In this document: positions 1 through 5,684 of the stretch, one piece after another
Layout: every line of letters begins with the position of its first letter
How positions within the stretch are numbered: the first letter of the stretch is position 1
Assembly: GCA_029932445.1 (NCBI GenBank)
Contig: JAOZQB010000190.1
Location: 1-5,684, forward strand
Source of the DNA: Bacteroidales bacterium
GTDB lineage: Bacteria > Bacteroidota > Bacteroidia > Bacteroidales > JAADGE01
Reading direction: 5' to 3'
DNA length: 5,684 nt
Notes under the pieces: generated by a model
Databases searched by the model: none
What the model was told of the DNA's origin: nothing
What the model saw: the letters and a program-made list of their open reading frames with translations, nothing else
Program-made: the position numbers and the translations under genes

Positions 1-11
1 GTTAATTTTTT

Positions 12-42
12 GTTATTAAGGTTAATACAAAAATAAGGTTTT
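12..42 (+). repeat. Diverged copy of the TAAGGT-type repeat beside tnpA
   Basis: This segment begins GTTATTAAGGTT and ends AAAAATAAGGTTTT. It has the same order of parts as the repeat at 559-593 (GTTACTAAGGTT, an A-rich spacer, then AAATAAGGTTT). It differs by one base in the first block and has a spacer about three bases shorter. It ends 7 bases before the transposase stop codon. It lies in the same orientation as the copy at 556-591, so the transposase gene is bracketed by direct copies. A partner 16-bp block like the one at 521-536 may lie left of the window but cannot be seen. Confidence 0.7.
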
Positions 43-49
43 AAAAAAC

Positions 50-487
50 TTATTTTTCCAATGTTGTTTGATAATGTTTTATAAACTTTTCATATTCTTC
101 TTTAAAAGTCATTTTTTTATGATGTTTCGGTTGATTTAAAATATATTGACAAACTTTATCAATACCTGATTTTGAAATCGAAAATGCAGAAGCTGAACTT
201 TGCCAAGCAAAATTATTTTTAACAAGATTGTTTTCATTAATAAACTTCTCAGAACTCTCTGCAATTATTGTTGCTGTTTCTTCTTCGGATAAATCAGGGG
301 CACGTGATATAAGGATATGTACATGTTCAGGATTTGCATAAATTGCATACAATTTTGATGAATTATTATTTACAATTCCGGTTATATATTTTTCAATTCT
401 TATTCTGCTCTTTTCATTAATTACAGGTTCGCTGTTTTTAGTTATGAATACAAAGTGTGTGTATAGGTTGTTGTATTTTATTTTCAT
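50..487 (-). CDS. tnpA: IS200/IS605-type HUH (Y1) transposase
   Basis: This is a single-domain Y1 transposase that would cut and rejoin single-stranded DNA through a 5'-phosphotyrosine intermediate. The HUH metal-binding motif is H55-V-H57 within PEHVHILI. The likely catalytic tyrosine is Y115 in CQYILNQPKHHKK, with Q119 four residues later; this is the Y-x3-Q arrangement known for IS608 TnpA. The length of 145 aa is normal for the family, and there is no frameshift or internal stop. The start at 487 is preceded on the coding strand by an A-rich tract and no Shine-Dalgarno sequence. No tnpB is present. Repeats built on TAAGGT lie just past its stop (12-42) and upstream of its start (521-591). 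A role as a repeat-associated (RAYT-like) transposase acting on these repeats is inferred from position only. It could equally be a solo IS200-like element next to unrelated repeats. Confidence 0.88.
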   Translation of the reverse strand: MKIKYNNLYTHFVFITKNSEPVINEKSRIRIEKYITGIVNNNSSKLYAIYANPEHVHILISRAPDLSEEETATIIAESSEKFINENNLVKNNFAWQSSASAFSISKSGIDKVCQYILNQPKHHKKMTFKEEYEKFIKHYQTTLEK

Positions 488-520
488 TTTTTTGTTTTTA
501 TATCTTGTCGTTCAAATCTT

Positions 521-536
521 AATAAGGTAATAAGGT
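521..536 (+). repeat. Outer inverted repeat, left arm (two 8-bp iterons)
   Basis: This 16-bp block is two tandem copies of AATAAGGT. Its exact reverse complement occurs at 962-977. It lies upstream of the transposase start and outside the inner repeat at 556-591. The same word in the form TAAGGTT recurs in all the inner repeats, so it may be a recognition unit for a DNA-binding protein, possibly the adjacent transposase; that role is inferred. Confidence 0.75.
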
Positions 537-555
537 AAATTTTATGTGTTTATTC

Positions 556-591
556 TTTGTTACTAAGGTTGAAAAACAAAAAATAAGGTTT
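556..591 (+). repeat. Inner inverted repeat, left arm (36 bp)
   Basis: The segment runs from TTTGTTACTAAGGTTG through an A-rich stretch to AAATAAGGTTT. It matches the reverse complement of 906-941 with one mismatch (C at 577). The repeat contains two TAAGGTT words 20 bases apart. The TAG stop codon of the 97-aa ORF begins at 596 on the coding strand and ends at 594, immediately beyond the repeat. A diverged direct copy is at 12-42. Confidence 0.85.
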
Positions 592-593
592 TT

Positions 594-887
594 CTATTCT
601 TTAATTTTTTTTCTCCATTCTTGTCTTTTTTTTACGTTTTCTCTTAAAGTTTTACCGACAGTTTTATCACCATTTTTTATACGTTCACGTAATCCTTGTG
701 CTTCTTTAACTAATTTCAATCCTTCTTCTTTCCGTTCTGATATTTTTTCCTTGTATACTTCCCTTTCTGAAATATTAATTTTGTCAGATTGTTGCTGCCA
801 TCTTTCAATTAATAAACTTTGTAAGTCTTTTTCAAGTTTATTAACTGTATTAATAAATTCATCATATTTAGCAGAATAAATATACAT
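594..887 (-). CDS. Hypothetical 97-aa charged, probably helical protein inside an inverted-repeat unit
   Basis: I do not recognise this protein. It has 97 residues, with 17 Lys and 14 Glu. It is free of prolines and cysteines, and has no signal peptide or membrane segment, so it is probably mostly helical and possibly a coiled coil. The C-terminal third is strongly basic (RENVKKRQEWRKKIKE), which would suit nucleic-acid binding, though this is only composition. The minus strand is preferred over the overlapping plus-strand reading (544-879), whose Ser/Phe/Leu/Cys-rich translation looks like an antisense artefact and starts inside the repeat zone. The start at 887 has an A-rich leader with no Shine-Dalgarno sequence. 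The ORF fits tightly between the inner inverted repeats, implying that it travels with them. It may be an accessory or cargo gene, or a remnant of a larger protein. Confidence 0.5.
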   Translation of the reverse strand: MYIYSAKYDEFINTVNKLEKDLQSLLIERWQQQSDKINISEREVYKEKISERKEEGLKLVKEAQGLRERIKNGDKTVGKTLRENVKKRQEWRKKIKE

Positions 888-905
888 TTTAATTTTATTA
901 GTTTT

Positions 906-941
906 AAACCTTATTTTTTATTTTTCAACCTTAGTAACAAA
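906..941 (-). repeat. Inner inverted repeat, right arm (36 bp)
   Basis: This is the reverse complement of 556-591 with one mismatch (position 923). It lies upstream of the 97-aa ORF, which reads away from it. On the ORF's coding strand it carries TAAGGTTG, a 7-of-8 match to the Bacteroidetes -7 box TAnnTTTG. It might therefore also supply a promoter, but that is weak. Confidence 0.85.
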
Positions 942-961
942 AATAATGTGAACAACCCAAA

Positions 962-977
962 ACCTTATTACCTTATT
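962..977 (-). repeat. Outer inverted repeat, right arm (two 8-bp iterons)
   Basis: ACCTTATTACCTTATT is the exact reverse complement of 521-536. It ends 5 bases before the final base of the ygfK stop codon (983-985), so the repeat unit abuts the 3' end of ygfK without damaging it. Confidence 0.75.
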
Positions 978-982
978 TATTC

Positions 983-3900
983 TTAAACACTCATTGCACC
1001 TTTCAAAATTACACTCATTTCTGCTGTTTTTTTAAAATCGTAAGTTTCATTATCTGCTCCCGTATATTCCAAAATTTCAAAAGTTTTCTTATCTAATTTC
1101 GCAATAAGATTATCCGACTGATACAGATAAAAATCTTTTTTTTCAGTCAAGCTGAAATCAAAACCGCTTTCTTTTGCAAATAAAGTTTGGTTATCATAAT
1201 TATAATAATATCCGTCTTTTTCGTTTGCAAAGATAGTTTTATTCAAATATAAATGCGGTTTTTCTTTATAGGGTGCACCGGAAGTAGGACAAAAAGTTTC
1301 ACAATTGGCACACATATTACACCAATCGGCAATATGAATAATTTGTTCCTTCTGAGTAATTTCAAAAATACCGTCTTCTATTATTTGTCCGTTTTTGATT
1401 TTTTGTAAATTATACTTTACCGGTTCAACTTCATAATGTTGCAAAGCAAGGTTGGGGCACAAAGTTGTGCAAACATTACAAACTTCATCACAAAGTAAAC
1501 ATCGTGATGCTTCCTGAATTGCTTCCTCTTTTGTTAAACTTGCCGTTACAAGCTCGAAATTTTTACGATCGGACAAATCAATTTCTTTTACCGGAACACC
1601 CTCAATGCGTTTTGTTTTTTTAAGCATTAATTCTTTAACGGAATGAGGAATGCGATGATTTTGAGAAAATGTATTTTCTTCCGCAGACAGTCGTAAGCTG
1701 TCTCTGCGGTCGGATTTTGTTTGAAAATTAATACCGGCTTTGTCGATGATTTTCTGTGCGGCTTTTCTCCCGTCGCCAACGGCTTTTATCAATGTTGAAG
1801 CATTGCGTTTTGCATCTCCGCCGATATATACATCGGGTATCTTTGTTTCGTATTCGTTTTCTTTTGTTTTTAATAATTTTTTATCGACAAAATCAACTGC
1901 CAAATTTTGCCCGATTGCGGGAATTAATGTATCAATTTCAAATTCAAAATCGCTGCCCGGAATTTCAATCGGTCGAGCTCTGCCGCTTGCATCTTCTTCG
2001 CCGAGTTTCATTTTCCGTAAAGTCAATGAGATAATTTTACCGTTTTCGGAATTAATTTTAACAGGATTTACCAATTCAATAATTTCAATACCTTCTGCCA
2101 AAACATCTTTAATTTCTTGATATTCAGCAGGCATTTGCTCAATTGTTCTTCTGTAAAGGATGGTTACTTTTCCTTCATTTCCCACTAATCGAAAAGCCGT
2201 TCTTGCAGCATCCATAGCCGTATTTCCGCCGCCGATTATTGCAACATTTTTACCGAAATTTTTAACTTTTCCGACTTTTACATCATATAAAAATTCCAAA
2301 GGATTAAGCAGTCCGTCGGCATCATCACCTTCAATTAAAAAAGATATTGCATTTTGAGCCCCGATACCGATATACACATAATCCGAATTTGTTTGTAGTT
2401 TCTCGAACATTGCCTTGTCAACATTTTGACCGTAATGAATTTTTACGCCTTCTTCTTCAATATTATTAATATCAATATCAACGGCATCATCTCCCAAACG
2501 AAATCTCGGAATGGCAGCAGAAACCATACCTCCTGCTTTTTCTTTTGCTTCGTATATTTCAACTTCAAAACCGGCTTTATTCAGAAAATAGGCAGCCGAA
2601 AGTCCGGACGGTCCGGCACCGATTACGGCAACTTTTAATTTCTTATTTTTATTGTTTCTGAATGTATCAGCTACACAAGCTTCCGAATTCAAATGATTGT
2701 TGTGATACTCCGTTACAAAACGTTTTATATCTCTGATACGTAGTGAATTATCATAATTTATACGTGTGCATTTGGTTTGACAAATATGGTCGCAAACCAT
2801 TCCGGTAGCATTGGGAAAAGGATTGGTTTCAAGAATTACTTCATACGCTTTTTCAAAGTCGCCTTTTGCCGTGTAATACATATATGAAGGAATTCTCTGA
2901 TTGGTCGGACAAGTATCTTCGCAAGGGGCATACGAGCAATCAAATTGCCCCAAAGGTCTGTGTGTTTTAATGCTCGGTTCTTTTAGTGTTTCTTTCTTAT
3001 AACGTTTGTCTTCTTTGACTTCATCCGCGTAAGAATTCAGAATTTGCAATTTATTATCTTTTGATAATACAATATTTGCATTTCGCAAATTCTCAATGTA
3101 TTGTTGTAAACGTCCGTAACCGCCGGGTTTCAGAAGATCAGAACTGACTGTTACGGGATACAATCCGCAATCTGCAACTTTAACAATATTAAAAGCATCG
3201 GCACCGCCTGAAAATGAGATATCCAAAGTTCCGCCGAAATCATTTTGCAATATTCGGGCAACATTTATTGATATGGGATGTAGGACTTTTCCGCTGGCAT
3301 ACATCATTTTTTCATTTCCCGGAAATACATTTTTATTATTGACGCTTTCAAGTGTATTAGTCAATTTTAAACCGAAAAAGACATTTTTTTCTTTTGCTTT
3401 TTCAGAAAGTCGTTTAATAAACCCGAGTGCATCCGGATATTTGACGTCATGCTCAAAAGCTTCATCCGGAACATGTGTTTTAAAACCGGAATTATCAATT
3501 ATTGCTTTTAATTCTTCTTTACCCAATAAGGTCGGATTAAGTTTTACCGTTGTATGCAAATTTCTTTCACAGATAAGGTATTCCGCTATTTGTTCAATCT
3601 CATCGGGCGGGCATCCGTGCATGGTCGAAAGTGTAATATTATCCGTAATTTGCGGATTGATATTCAAATTTACGACATTCGGATAAAGCTCTTTTATTTC
3701 TTGTGTTTTTTTCTCTAATTCTGCGGAAGCATCGGTCATTTTATCGAAAAACCATTGAACATTATCTTTCATCATGCCGGCAAAATCATAACCGGCACTC
3801 ATATTAAAAATAAATCCCGGCTCGTCTTTGCTTCCGATATTCAGTTTATCTTTCAAAATATGAATAACAATCCAAGCATTTAAATACTCGTCAAAAGATT

Positions 3901-4255
3901 GATACAGTTTAAGTTCCTGCGACCATTCGCAATTGTAACCTTCATCCTGCATATCAATACAAGGTTTTGAAACCTCAAGCTCATCAAGTGTTTGCACGGT
4001 TTTAAGTTCGATGTATCGTGCTCCGGTCAGCCAAGCTGCAATAATATTTTGAGACAATTGGGTGTGCGGTCCGGCTGCAACACCTATCGGGCTTTCAAGA
4101 AGTTGTCCGAAACGTTTTGAACGAAAAACATCTTTTTCATCCGGGATAAAAAACAATTCCTTATAAATTCCGAAAATACTTTTTTTTGTATCATATTCTT
4201 TCAGAATAATTTGTAATAACTGTCTTAAAGGTGTAGGCGTGAACTTATCAGTCAT
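983..4255 (-). CDS. ygfK: YgfK-type iron-sulfur flavoprotein oxidoreductase (putative selenate reductase subunit)
   Basis: This 1090-aa cytoplasmic multidomain redox protein matches the recalled E. coli YgfK (about 1030 aa) throughout. Residues 1-430 form a dihydroorotate-dehydrogenase-like barrel with the family signatures AAGPHTQLSQNI (60-71), STMHGCPP (210-217) and LKPGGY (375-380). Residues 435-515 are a Fer4_20-type iron-sulfur domain with C440, C445, C449, C488, C492 and C496. Residues 538-840 are a GltD-like pyridine-nucleotide/flavin module: GAGPSG at 546-551 (FAD), GGGNTA at 675-680 followed by YRR at 701-703 (suggesting NADPH), and GGD at 812-814. Residues 915-995 hold two ferredoxin-like [4Fe-4S] motifs (C919, C922, C926, C929, C933; C979, C982, C985, C989). 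It probably passes electrons from NAD(P)H to a molybdenum hydroxylase or another acceptor; the selenate-reductase name rests on E. coli genetics, and the true substrate is unknown. The start at 4255 (MTDKFTP) was chosen because it aligns with YgfK. The 39-residue in-frame extension to 4372 is hydrophobic, unlike the family, and would overlap mocA. Confidence 0.93.
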   Translation of the reverse strand: MTDKFTPTPLRQLLQIILKEYDTKKSIFGIYKELFFIPDEKDVFRSKRFGQLLESPIGVAAGPHTQLSQNIIAAWLTGARYIELKTVQTLDELEVSKPCIDMQDEGYNCEWSQELKLYQSFDEYLNAWIVIHILKDKLNIGSKDEPGFIFNMSAGYDFAGMMKDNVQWFFDKMTDASAELEKKTQEIKELYPNVVNLNINPQITDNITLSTMHGCPPDEIEQIAEYLICERNLHTTVKLNPTLLGKEELKAIIDNSGFKTHVPDEAFEHDVKYPDALGFIKRLSEKAKEKNVFFGLKLTNTLESVNNKNVFPGNEKMMYASGKVLHPISINVARILQNDFGGTLDISFSGGADAFNIVKVADCGLYPVTVSSDLLKPGGYGRLQQYIENLRNANIVLSKDNKLQILNSYADEVKEDKRYKKETLKEPSIKTHRPLGQFDCSYAPCEDTCPTNQRIPSYMYYTAKGDFEKAYEVILETNPFPNATGMVCDHICQTKCTRINYDNSLRIRDIKRFVTEYHNNHLNSEACVADTFRNNKNKKLKVAVIGAGPSGLSAAYFLNKAGFEVEIYEAKEKAGGMVSAAIPRFRLGDDAVDIDINNIEEEGVKIHYGQNVDKAMFEKLQTNSDYVYIGIGAQNAISFLIEGDDADGLLNPLEFLYDVKVGKVKNFGKNVAIIGGGNTAMDAARTAFRLVGNEGKVTILYRRTIEQMPAEYQEIKDVLAEGIEIIELVNPVKINSENGKIISLTLRKMKLGEEDASGRARPIEIPGSDFEFEIDTLIPAIGQNLAVDFVDKKLLKTKENEYETKIPDVYIGGDAKRNASTLIKAVGDGRKAAQKIIDKAGINFQTKSDRRDSLRLSAEENTFSQNHRIPHSVKELMLKKTKRIEGVPVKEIDLSDRKNFELVTASLTKEEAIQEASRCLLCDEVCNVCTTLCPNLALQHYEVEPVKYNLQKIKNGQIIEDGIFEITQKEQIIHIADWCNMCANCETFCPTSGAPYKEKPHLYLNKTIFANEKDGYYYNYDNQTLFAKESGFDFSLTEKKDFYLYQSDNLIAKLDKKTFEILEYTGADNETYDFKKTAEMSVILKGAMSV

Positions 4256-4285
4256 ATGTATAAAAATTTCAATAAAAAAGGGCAA

Positions 4286-4293
4286 CAAAGGTA
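4286..4293 (-). promoter_or_regulatory. Candidate -7 box for ygfK
   Basis: On the minus strand this reads TACCTTTG, an exact match to the Bacteroidetes -7 consensus TAnnTTTG. It lies 30 bases upstream of the ygfK start, which would give a 5' leader of roughly 25 bases. No clear TTG -33 element is present at the usual 19-21 base distance, so support is the -7 box and its position only. Confidence 0.4.
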
Positions 4294-4332
4294 ATAAATA
4301 TTGAATAAAACATAAGAATAGAGATGATTTTT

Positions 4333-4340
4333 TAATTTTG
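4333..4340 (+). promoter_or_regulatory. Candidate -7 box for mocA, giving a leaderless transcript
   Basis: TAATTTTG matches TAnnTTTG exactly and ends only 4 bases before the mocA ATG at 4345. If it is used, transcription would begin at or next to the start codon. The nearest upstream TTG (4301-4303) is 29 bases away, too far for a standard -33 element. The match may be chance in AT-rich DNA. Confidence 0.3.
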
Positions 4341-4344
4341 CATA

Positions 4345-4935
4345 ATGCAAAGAGCCGAAAATATTTCTGCAATTATTTTAGCCGCCGGTTTATCAAGCCG
4401 AATGAAAACAAATAAAACGGAACTTCCTTTTGATAGCAACAGAAACTTTTTACAAAAAATCAGTGAAGAATATCTTAATTTTACTTGTAAAGAAATTATT
4501 GTTGTTTTTAATACCGAAAATTACAATTCTTATATTGATAAAGGATTAAAATTTAATGATCAGATTAAAATTGTTATTAACAAATACCCCGAAAAAGGAA
4601 GATTTTTCAGTTTGAAAGTCGGTATTTCAGCACTTTCCGAAACATGCTTTTCTTATATTCAAAACATTGATAATCCGTTTGTTAATCAAGATATTTTAAA
4701 TTTATTAAATTCAAACTCGGAAAAAGCCGATTACATTATTCCTTCGTTTAAAGGCAAAGGCGGACATCCTATATTGGTTTCAGAAAAGATTATACAAGCC
4801 GTAAAAAACACAAATTCGGATGATGTAAATTTGAAAACCTTTTTAAATCAATTTGAAAAATATTATGCAGCAACTAATGATAAAAAGATTTTAGCCAATA
4901 TTAATACTTTTTCGGATTATCATTTATATTTTTGA
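4345..4935 (+). CDS. mocA: MocA/YgfJ-like molybdenum-cofactor nucleotidyltransferase
   Basis: This 196-aa GT-A-fold nucleotidyltransferase belongs to the MobA/MocA group. MocA transfers CMP from CTP to molybdopterin-Mo to make the cytosine dinucleotide cofactor used by xanthine-dehydrogenase-type hydroxylases. The N-terminal nucleotide-binding loop is IILAAGLSSRM (10-20) with the expected lysine at K24. The metal-binding aspartate is probably D109 in NIDNPFV, at the place of GDxP. GKGGHPILVSEK (137-148) closely matches the recalled GHPILVSK of E. coli YgfJ. Oddities: the usual Gly after RM is K21, and the C-terminal (L)DIDTP motif reads ANINTF, with N185 and N187 in place of both aspartates. 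The length is typical. The start at 4345 is fixed by the loop only nine residues inside. It diverges from ygfK, its neighbour in E. coli too. Substrate assignment rests on similarity and context; a related sugar or cofactor nucleotidyltransferase is possible. Confidence 0.8.
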   Translation: MQRAENISAIILAAGLSSRMKTNKTELPFDSNRNFLQKISEEYLNFTCKEIIVVFNTENYNSYIDKGLKFNDQIKIVINKYPEKGRFFSLKVGISALSETCFSYIQNIDNPFVNQDILNLLNSNSEKADYIIPSFKGKGGHPILVSEKIIQAVKNTNSDDVNLKTFLNQFEKYYAATNDKKILANINTFSDYHLYF

Positions 4936-4954
4936 GATTTGTAAATTATTTATC

Positions 4955-5684
4955 GTGAGATACAGCTCTTTTGTATTTATATTCAGTTTTATTTTTTTTT
5001 CAATTCTTTTTGTTGTAATAAAACCTTATGATACAACGGGAATTTTACACGGACAACATATCTTTCTTTTAAGTTTAATTACACTTTTAACTTTTTTGTT
5101 TCAATATTATTTCAGAAGACGGTTTGGTGAGGTTTTCGGGGAAATTGACCGATATATTTATTTGCTTATGTTGGCTTTTTTGGATTTTAAAGAAATTGAT
5201 GATGAAAAAAAAATAAGTTTACTGAAAAGTATTTTTAAATCTTATTCCGAAAAACAAATAATAAGATTATTCAATCGCTATAAAGATAAAACCATTCGAG
5301 TTGAAAATTTATGTTTAAAATTAAAACCGGTTGAAACACGAACAAAAATTTTTATTATTTATTCGTTGTTTAATATTGCATCATTTGATAAAATATTGAA
5401 CCAAAAAGAAAGTGATTTCATATTGAATATCAGTAGATTACTTCGTATTCCGAAACAAACGTTCGAAACCGTAAAAAATATTTATGTTAAAAAAGGTCTG
5501 ACTGACGAAGAAGAAATAAAACATGAACAAGAACGTAAAAAATTCAATAAACAGTTTTCATATTTTCTTTTACCATACGAAGCATATCGAATATTAGGCA
5601 TTTCACCTTCGTCAACAAAAGCACAATTAAAAAAAGCATACAGAACTTTGGCAAAAAAATATCACCCCGATAAACATGTCGGGC
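4955..5684 (+). CDS. Membrane-anchored TerB-like/J-domain co-chaperone (DjlA-like), 3' end cut by the window
   Basis: At least 243 residues are present, and the gene continues past the window. Two hydrophobic segments (about 4-22 and 36-53), followed by RRR at 54-56, predict a membrane hairpin with the rest in the cytoplasm. Residues about 67-180 resemble a TerB/DjlA-type helical domain with two similar halves (LAFLDFKEIDDEKK near 73; FNIASFDKILNQKE near 139). A charged linker (184-200) leads to a J domain from Y208 (YEAYRILGIS) with HPD at 237-239, the motif that stimulates DnaK ATPase. E. coli DjlA has the same order but one membrane segment. The start is taken as GTG at 4955: no ATG occurs in frame before M72, which would remove both membrane segments. 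It begins 19 bases after the mocA stop with no terminator between, suggesting co-transcription. Its role and DnaK partner are inferred from the family. Confidence 0.85.
   Translation, partial: MRYSSFVFIFSFIFFSILFVVIKPYDTTGILHGQHIFLLSLITLLTFLFQYYFRRRFGEVFGEIDRYIYLLMLAFLDFKEIDDEKKISLLKSIFKSYSEKQIIRLFNRYKDKTIRVENLCLKLKPVETRTKIFIIYSLFNIASFDKILNQKESDFILNISRLLRIPKQTFETVKNIYVKKGLTDEEEIKHEQERKKFNKQFSYFLLPYEAYRILGISPSSTKAQLKKAYRTLAKKYHPDKHVG

Larger units (their letters stand above)
521..977. mobile_element. Candidate non-autonomous element: nested inverted repeats around a 97-aa ORF
   Basis: The unit runs from a 16-bp block (AATAAGGTAATAAGGT, 521-536) to its perfect reverse complement (962-977). Inside are 36-bp inverted repeats (556-591 and 906-941, one mismatch). 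The spacers between outer and inner repeats are nearly equal, 19 and 20 bases, but differ in sequence. The 97-aa ORF fills the centre: its stop codon begins three bases beyond the inner left repeat, and its start lies 18 bases from the inner right repeat. The right end is 5 bases from the ygfK stop codon. The symmetry suggests a mobile unit, perhaps mobilised by the adjacent Y1 transposase. No target-site duplication can be asserted, and the true boundaries are uncertain. Confidence 0.45.

Noticed and set aside
488..520. Promoter for the transposase gene
   Set aside because: AAGATTTG on the minus strand is only a near match to TAnnTTTG, and no -33 element is evident, so it is too weak to annotate.
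544..879. Plus-strand 111-aa reading opposite the 97-aa ORF
   Set aside because: Its translation is Ser/Phe/Leu/Cys-rich, typical of the antisense of a Lys/Glu-rich gene, and it begins inside the inverted-repeat zone. The minus-strand ORF has a more protein-like composition and fits between the repeats.
940..982. Intrinsic terminator for ygfK
   Set aside because: No GC-rich hairpin followed by a T tract is visible past the stop. The only strong pairing is the long-range 36-bp inverted repeat with a loop of more than 300 bases, which is not a typical terminator.
3524..3532. Extra AATAAGGT word inside ygfK, and AAACCTTAT at about 5020 inside the J-domain gene
   Set aside because: These are single short matches in AT-rich coding sequence that encode normal protein there. 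They lack the paired arrangement seen at 521-977 and are best taken as chance.
1740..3686. Several plus-strand open frames (1740-2120, 1756-2034, 2160-2357, 2426-2638, 3273-3686)
   Set aside because: All lie antisense to the well-supported ygfK coding region, and none resembles a known protein.
983..4255. Selenoprotein (in-frame UGA) in the YgfK gene
   Set aside because: The reading frame is uninterrupted from start to a TAA stop, with cysteines at all expected iron-sulfur positions. The 'selenate reductase' name does not imply selenocysteine.

Overview
The window is AT-rich. Neither full-length chromosomal gene has a convincing Shine-Dalgarno sequence, and the spacer between ygfK and mocA carries motifs matching the Bacteroidetes -7 box (TAnnTTTG). 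The small transposase also resembles IS200-type proteins common in that phylum. I infer an anaerobic or facultative member of the Bacteroidota; this rests on style and gene content, not on a marker gene.

Layout. Positions 1-982 are accessory DNA. A 145-aa HUH/Y1 transposase of the IS200 type (50-487, minus) is followed by a 97-aa charged, probably helical orphan ORF (594-887, minus). The orphan sits between two near-perfect 36-bp inverted repeats (556-591 and 906-941), which are nested inside a 16-bp perfect inverted repeat (521-536 and 962-977). A diverged copy of the 36-bp repeat (12-42) lies just past the transposase stop. All copies are built from the short word TAAGGT, so transposase and repeats look like one system, similar to a REP/RAYT arrangement or a non-autonomous element with its helper.

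Positions 983-4255 (minus) encode a 1090-aa YgfK-type iron-sulfur flavoprotein oxidoreductase ('putative selenate reductase subunit'). Diverging from it across an 89-bp spacer is a MocA/YgfJ-like nucleotidyltransferase (4345-4935, plus). In E. coli ygfJ/mocA and ygfK are neighbours in the cluster associated with molybdenum hydroxylases and purine metabolism. Finding the pair here suggests the same linkage between molybdenum-cofactor maturation and a redox partner, but no hydroxylase is visible in the window.

Nineteen bases after mocA, a gene with a GTG start (4955 to the window end, plus) encodes a membrane-anchored TerB-like/J-domain co-chaperone similar in layout to DjlA. It is cut at the window edge just after its HPD motif. 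It is probably co-transcribed with mocA, though a functional link is not evident.

No rRNA, tRNA, CRISPR array, riboswitch or convincing intrinsic terminator was seen. The gene-free stretches are all short: 1-49, 488-593 and 888-982 hold the repeats, and 4256-4344 is the divergent promoter region.
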